A model generated the notes under the pieces. The model ran no database searches, had not been told where the DNA came from, and worked only from the letters and a program-made list of their open reading frames with translations. From NCBI GenBank assembly GCA_900545365.1, contig UQYL01000001.1, forward strand, positions 1-64,000: a stretch of 64,000 nucleotides of DNA. The letters are read 5' to 3'. The stretch is from an uncultured Dialister sp. Its GTDB lineage: Bacteria; Bacillota; Negativicutes; Veillonellales; Dialisteraceae. Both the position numbers and the translations under genes were made by a program. Below are positions 60,279 to 64,000 of this stretch, one piece after another. Position 1 is the first letter of the stretch. Each line of letters begins with the position of its first letter.

Positions 60279-63206
60279 ATGAAATGGAATCAAGGAGATA
60301 GTATTCACGGATTTAAAGTGCTCCGCATGGCTGAGATTCGGGAAGTTGATTCAGATGCGTACCTGCTGGAGCATGAGAAGTCGGGAGCCCGTCTTTTGTA
60401 CTTGGACGCAGATGACGACAACAAAGTCTTTTATATCTGCTTCCGCACAACACCGGACAATTCCAAAGGGACGCCCCATATTATGGAGCATTCCACTCTG
60501 TGCGGCTCCAGGAAATTTCCGCTTAAGGAACCTTTTGTTGAGCTGGCAAAGGGCTCTCTGAATACATTTTTGAATGCGATTACCTGGCCAGACAAGACGA
60601 TGTATCCGGTGGCAAGTCGGAATGCCAGAGATTTTCACAATCTGATGGACGTATATCTGGACGCGGTGTTTTATCCGAACTGCCTGAAGGATCCGCAGAT
60701 CCTCATGCAGGAAGGATGGCATTATGAACTGGAAAACAGAGAAGCGCCGATCGTTTATAAAGGCGTTGTTTATAATGAAATGAAAGGCGCGCTGTCTTCG
60801 CCGGAAGCGATCATGGAAGACAGCGCCATGGCAGCGCTGTTCCCGGATACGACATACGGCGTAGAGTCCGGCGGAGATCCGGAAGTGATTCCAACATTGT
60901 CTTTCAGAGAGTTTACTGAATTTCACCGGAGATTCTATCATCCGTCAAACAGCTATATTTACCTGTACGGCGACATGGATATCGAGGAAACTCTGCGCTT
61001 TATTGACGAGGAATATCTGTCAAAATTCAGACGTCATTCTGTGGATTCCGCCGTCGAGACCCAGTCTCCCTTCAAGAAGCGGAAAGTGATTGAAGAAAGC
61101 TATGGCATTTCTGCCGGAGAAGACACGGAGGGGAAAGCCATCCACGGCCTGTACATCGCCTTTAATGACCATATGAGCACAGCAGAGTCACTCGGTCTGA
61201 AGATCCTGAATTATACGCTGATCGAAATGGACGGCGCGCCGCTGAAGAAGGCGGTTGTCGGGGCTGGAATCGGCAATGATCTGTCCGGGAACTACGGAGA
61301 CAGTTATAAACAGCCTGTCTGGGAAATGGAAGTGACCGGTTCAGAGGCGGAGAAACAGCAGGATTTCGCGCAGATCATCGATACGACGCTGCGCTCTCTC
61401 GCGCTGAACGGACTGGATAAGGAAATGCTCGCCGCGGCACTGAATCGGACGGAATTCATGCTGCGGGAAAATGATTATCAAGGGCGTCCGAAAGGATTGT
61501 ATTACGGCGTTCGCGCGATGGACATGTGGCTGTACAACCGGGATCCGATGGATGCGCTGCGCTACATAGAGGATATTGAGACGCTCAGAAAAGGGCTGGA
61601 TACCCGGTTCTTTGAAAATCTCCTCCTGAAATACGTGCTGAAAAACACCCATCAGGTACTGATTACCATGAAACCGGAGAAAGGGCTGACTGAAAGGAAG
61701 AACAGGGAGACAGAGGAAAAGCTGGCCGCTTATAAGAGCAGTCTTTCTGATGAACAGCTGGATGAAATCATAAAAAATACAAAAGCTCTGCTTGCGCGGC
61801 AGGGAGCGGAAGAAACGCCGGAAGCGCTGAAAACCATACCGATTCTGTCCAGAAAAGATCTGGGAAGGGAAATCAGAGACGAAGTTTTTGACGAAGAGCG
61901 TATCGGCGATGTGACGCATCTGCATTATCAGGCACACACAGCTGGAATTTCTTATGTCAATCTGTTCTTTACTTTATACGGACTGAAAGCAGAAGATGTT
62001 CCCTATGCGTACCTGCTGGCCAATCTGCTGTCCGGCATGAGTACCGAGAATCATACGTATCAGGAATTGACCCGACTGGCCAACTATTATACGGGGGGCA
62101 TCAGTTTTTCCGTAAGCGCCTATGGAAATGCGTCGGATGATTCTCTGTATGTGCCGGTCCTGACGGCGCGGGGCAAATCGCTCACCTCTCAGGCGGGACA
62201 TCTGATGCAGCTCATGGGGGATATCATCAACCATACGCTGTTTGACGATCTGGGACGCCTGAAAGAAATCTTGCTGGAAGAAAAAGCGGATTGGGATATG
62301 TCCGTGTTCGGGAGGGGCCATACACTGGTGATGCACCGTGTCCTGTCCTATTTCTCCGAAACGGAACGATTCCGTGAAGCCGGCGGATTGTCTTATTACT
62401 ATTTCTTGTCGGATCTTGTCAGAAATTTCGAGACCAACGGTACCGCCATTGCGGCGCGTCTGCGGGAAGTAGCCGGAAAGATTTTTACGAGAAGCAATTT
62501 GATCTTGCAGACAGTCGGAGAGGATGAGGAAAAGACCGCGGCGGCGCAGTTCCTGCCGGAAATGATCCGGGACATGCCGAAAGGGGAACCGGCGGATTGC
62601 CTGCAATTCCATTTCCCGGCTCCGGAAATCAATGAAGGGATCCTGACTTCCGGCAAAGTGCAGTATGTGGTGAAAGGCGGCAATTTCCGCCGCCGCGGAT
62701 TTACGTATACAGGCGCGCTTCAGGTCATGGAAACGATCCTGCGCTACGAATATCTGTGGAAAAAAATCCGTGTGCAGGGCGGAGCGTACGGCGCTTTTAC
62801 TCAGTTTGCCATGAATGGAAACGCGCTGATCTGTTCTTACCGCGATCCGAATCTGCGCGAAACAATAGACGCTTATAAAGAAACGGCGGGCTATTTGAGA
62901 AGCTTTTCCGTTTCCGATCGGGAGATGACGAAATATGTGATCGGGACGATGGCGGCGTCGGAGATACAGTATACGCCTTTTATGAAAGGCGAACGGGCGA
63001 TGATGTTCCGTTTGTGCGGCATTACGAAAGAAGACCGCCTGCGCATACGCCGTGAGATCATTGACTGCACGCAGGAAGATATCCGGGACCTGGCCGATTT
63101 GGTGGAGAGCGTCATGGATGAACCATACGTCTGCGTCATGGGCGGAGAAGAAAAGATACGATCAGAAAAAGAGCTGTTCTCCCGGCTCGTATCTCTTCCC
63201 AAATGA
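60279..63206 (+). CDS. M16C-family zinc metallopeptidase (presequence protease-like)
   Basis: 975 residues, four M16 domains in one chain like mitochondrial PreP. The inverted zinc motif HIMEH is near residues 66-71 within TPHIMEHSTLCGSRKFP, the third ligand glutamate in YNEMKGALSS near 167. A peptidase M16C-associated region spans about 450-700. No signal peptide is seen, so it should degrade short unfolded peptides in the cytoplasm. AAAGGAG ribosome binding site. Its stop overlaps gluQRS by four bases. Confidence 0.92.
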   Translation: MKWNQGDSIHGFKVLRMAEIREVDSDAYLLEHEKSGARLLYLDADDDNKVFYICFRTTPDNSKGTPHIMEHSTLCGSRKFPLKEPFVELAKGSLNTFLNAITWPDKTMYPVASRNARDFHNLMDVYLDAVFYPNCLKDPQILMQEGWHYELENREAPIVYKGVVYNEMKGALSSPEAIMEDSAMAALFPDTTYGVESGGDPEVIPTLSFREFTEFHRRFYHPSNSYIYLYGDMDIEETLRFIDEEYLSKFRRHSVDSAVETQSPFKKRKVIEESYGISAGEDTEGKAIHGLYIAFNDHMSTAESLGLKILNYTLIEMDGAPLKKAVVGAGIGNDLSGNYGDSYKQPVWEMEVTGSEAEKQQDFAQIIDTTLRSLALNGLDKEMLAAALNRTEFMLRENDYQGRPKGLYYGVRAMDMWLYNRDPMDALRYIEDIETLRKGLDTRFFENLLLKYVLKNTHQVLITMKPEKGLTERKNRETEEKLAAYKSSLSDEQLDEIIKNTKALLARQGAEETPEALKTIPILSRKDLGREIRDEVFDEERIGDVTHLHYQAHTAGISYVNLFFTLYGLKAEDVPYAYLLANLLSGMSTENHTYQELTRLANYYTGGISFSVSAYGNASDDSLYVPVLTARGKSLTSQAGHLMQLMGDIINHTLFDDLGRLKEILLEEKADWDMSVFGRGHTLVMHRVLSYFSETERFREAGGLSYYYFLSDLVRNFETNGTAIAARLREVAGKIFTRSNLILQTVGEDEEKTAAAQFLPEMIRDMPKGEPADCLQFHFPAPEINEGILTSGKVQYVVKGGNFRRRGFTYTGALQVMETILRYEYLWKKIRVQGGAYGAFTQFAMNGNALICSYRDPNLRETIDAYKETAGYLRSFSVSDREMTKYVIGTMAASEIQYTPFMKGERAMMFRLCGITKEDRLRIRREIIDCTQEDIRDLADLVESVMDEPYVCVMGGEEKIRSEKELFSRLVSLPK

Positions 63207-64000
63207 CGGGCATTCGCACGCGGTTTGCGCCAAGCCCTACGGGATATATCCATCTGGGAAATGTGTGGATTGCTTTTCTCAACTGGCTCTGGACGCGTCA
63301 GCACGGCGGGACGGTGATCCTCCGTATTGAAGATATCGACAGGCAGCGGTGCAGAGAACCATTTGTGCAGATGCTTATGGAAGATCTGGCATGGCTTGGG
63401 ATTGACTGGGATGAAGGGCCGGAAGGAATATGGCCTTACGGTTCTGCCGTGCAGAGCCTCCGGGAAGGGGAATATCGAAGCGTATTTGACCGCTGGCATC
63501 GGGAAGGCGCAGTATATCCCTGTTACTGTTCCCGCGCACGGCTCCGGCAGATCTCGTCCGCGCCGCACCGGGGGGAAGAGCGTCCTGTGTATGACGGCCA
63601 TTGCCGGTCGCTGACGGAAGAAGAAATCCGAACGGAGACCAAACCGCCCTCTTGGCGTATCCTCATGACGGACACGGTGATTTCTTTCTGCGATATATTC
63701 ATGGGCGAGCAGGAAAGGATGCTGCACGCGGGAAGCGATGACTTTGTCCTGTTTCGCGCTGACGGCATGATCGCCTATCAGCTGGCTGCCGCTTATGATG
63801 ACGGCGCGATGGGAGTAACACATGTATTCCGCGGGAATGATCTTCTGGATTCGACGTTTTATCAGATCTTCCTGCTGAAAAAACTGGGATTTGCTGTTCC
63901 GGCGTATGGCCATCTTCCTCTTTTGGTAGATTCCAGCGGCGTGCGCCTCTCCAAAAGGCAGCACGGGATCACGGTAAAAGAACTGCGGGAAGCAGGGGTA
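63203..64000 (+). CDS. gluQRS: Glutamyl-Q tRNA(Asp) synthetase (3' end cut by window)
   Basis: 266 codons are visible and the frame stays open to the end. The catalytic half of a glutamyl-tRNA synthetase: RFAPSPTGYIHLGNVWIA with the HLGN variant of HIGH near residues 16-19, LRIEDIDRQR, a zinc-binding CYCSRARLR with a later YDGHC, and LSKRQ as the KMSKS loop near 253. The CxC...YxxxC zinc site close to the start and the HLGN motif favour GluQRS, which glutamylates queuosine in tRNA-Asp, over full-length GltX. The missing C-terminus would settle it: no anticodon-binding domain is expected. Confidence 0.82.
   Translation, partial: MTGIRTRFAPSPTGYIHLGNVWIAFLNWLWTRQHGGTVILRIEDIDRQRCREPFVQMLMEDLAWLGIDWDEGPEGIWPYGSAVQSLREGEYRSVFDRWHREGAVYPCYCSRARLRQISSAPHRGEERPVYDGHCRSLTEEEIRTETKPPSWRILMTDTVISFCDIFMGEQERMLHAGSDDFVLFRADGMIAYQLAAAYDDGAMGVTHVFRGNDLLDSTFYQIFLLKKLGFAVPAYGHLPLLVDSSGVRLSKRQHGITVKELREAGV

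Noticed and set aside
1..64000. CRISPR arrays, insertion sequences, prophage genes, toxin-antitoxin pairs
   Set aside because: No spaced direct repeats, transposases, phage structural genes or small paired regulators were found; the gene content is uniformly core.

Overview
The window reads as chromosomal core sequence from a diderm Firmicute of the class Negativicutes (Veillonella/Megasphaera/Dialister-like). The lineage is inferred from a Firmicute-style gene order (ctsR-mcsA-mcsB-clpC, dnaG-rpoD-trmK-nif3, aspS-6S RNA-rarA, recA-recX, RNase Y) combined with a TonB-dependent outer-membrane receptor, which needs an outer membrane. A short flavodoxin resembling the Megasphaera type agrees with this. 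GC is slightly above 50 percent by eye. The genus cannot be fixed from the sequence alone. Almost every gene is on the + strand; only three are on the - strand. I see no insertion sequence, prophage or CRISPR array.

Layout. 1-2.5 kb: tandem DUF445 membrane proteins, the first cut by the window edge. 2.5-4.3 kb: rny with a strong promoter and a terminator. 4.3-16.1 kb: a long probable operon recJ-rel-dtd-MBL hydrolase-AI-2E transporter-fur-hemZ-hisS-aspS, preceded by a Fur-like sequence. 16.2-16.45 kb: 6S RNA. 16.5-25.3 kb: rarA, ftsK, an orphan substrate-binding protein, rimO, cinA, recA, recX. 25.4-30.0 kb: the ctsR-mcsA-mcsB-clpC stress operon. 30.1-35.6 kb: htrA, rlmH, TonB receptor, CBS protein, radical SAM protein. 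35.6-41.3 kb: fumarylacetoacetase-family hydrolase (-), glnS, a secreted unknown, two flavodoxins, an aminotransferase. 41.4-44.7 kb: a three-repeat secreted protein, Nudix hydrolase, uppP, an ATP-grasp protein. 44.8-50.3 kb: dnaG, rpoD, a CAU tRNA, trmK, nif3-like, RNase P RNA. 50.3-53.3 kb (-): putP and tmcAL. 53.4-56.0 kb: lipoprotein, DUF4321, maf, radC, a small unknown. 56.1-58.8 kb: cbiL-cbiA-cobO. 58.9-64 kb: lysC with an internal beta-subunit start, an M16C peptidase, and a 3'-truncated gluQRS.

Most of this is housekeeping: DNA repair and replication (recJ, rarA, ftsK, recA, recX, radC, dnaG), translation and tRNA modification (hisS, aspS, glnS, gluQRS, dtd, rimO, trmK, tmcAL, rlmH, RNase P), stress and proteolysis (rel, ctsR operon, htrA, M16C peptidase), and metal, heme and cobalamin metabolism (fur, hemZ, TonB receptor, cbiL/cbiA/cobO). 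I did not find a clear undescribed multi-gene system. The observations most worth checking are an McsB homologue that has lost the residues of the arginine-kinase active site beside a ClpC that keeps its phospho-arginine reader residues; a non-canonical 8-bp-period operator at ctsR; a perfect 23-bp inverted repeat just before putP; an in-frame start with an ideal ribosome binding site inside lysC; a free-standing ATP-grasp gene with its own strong promoter; and several unrecognised exported proteins.
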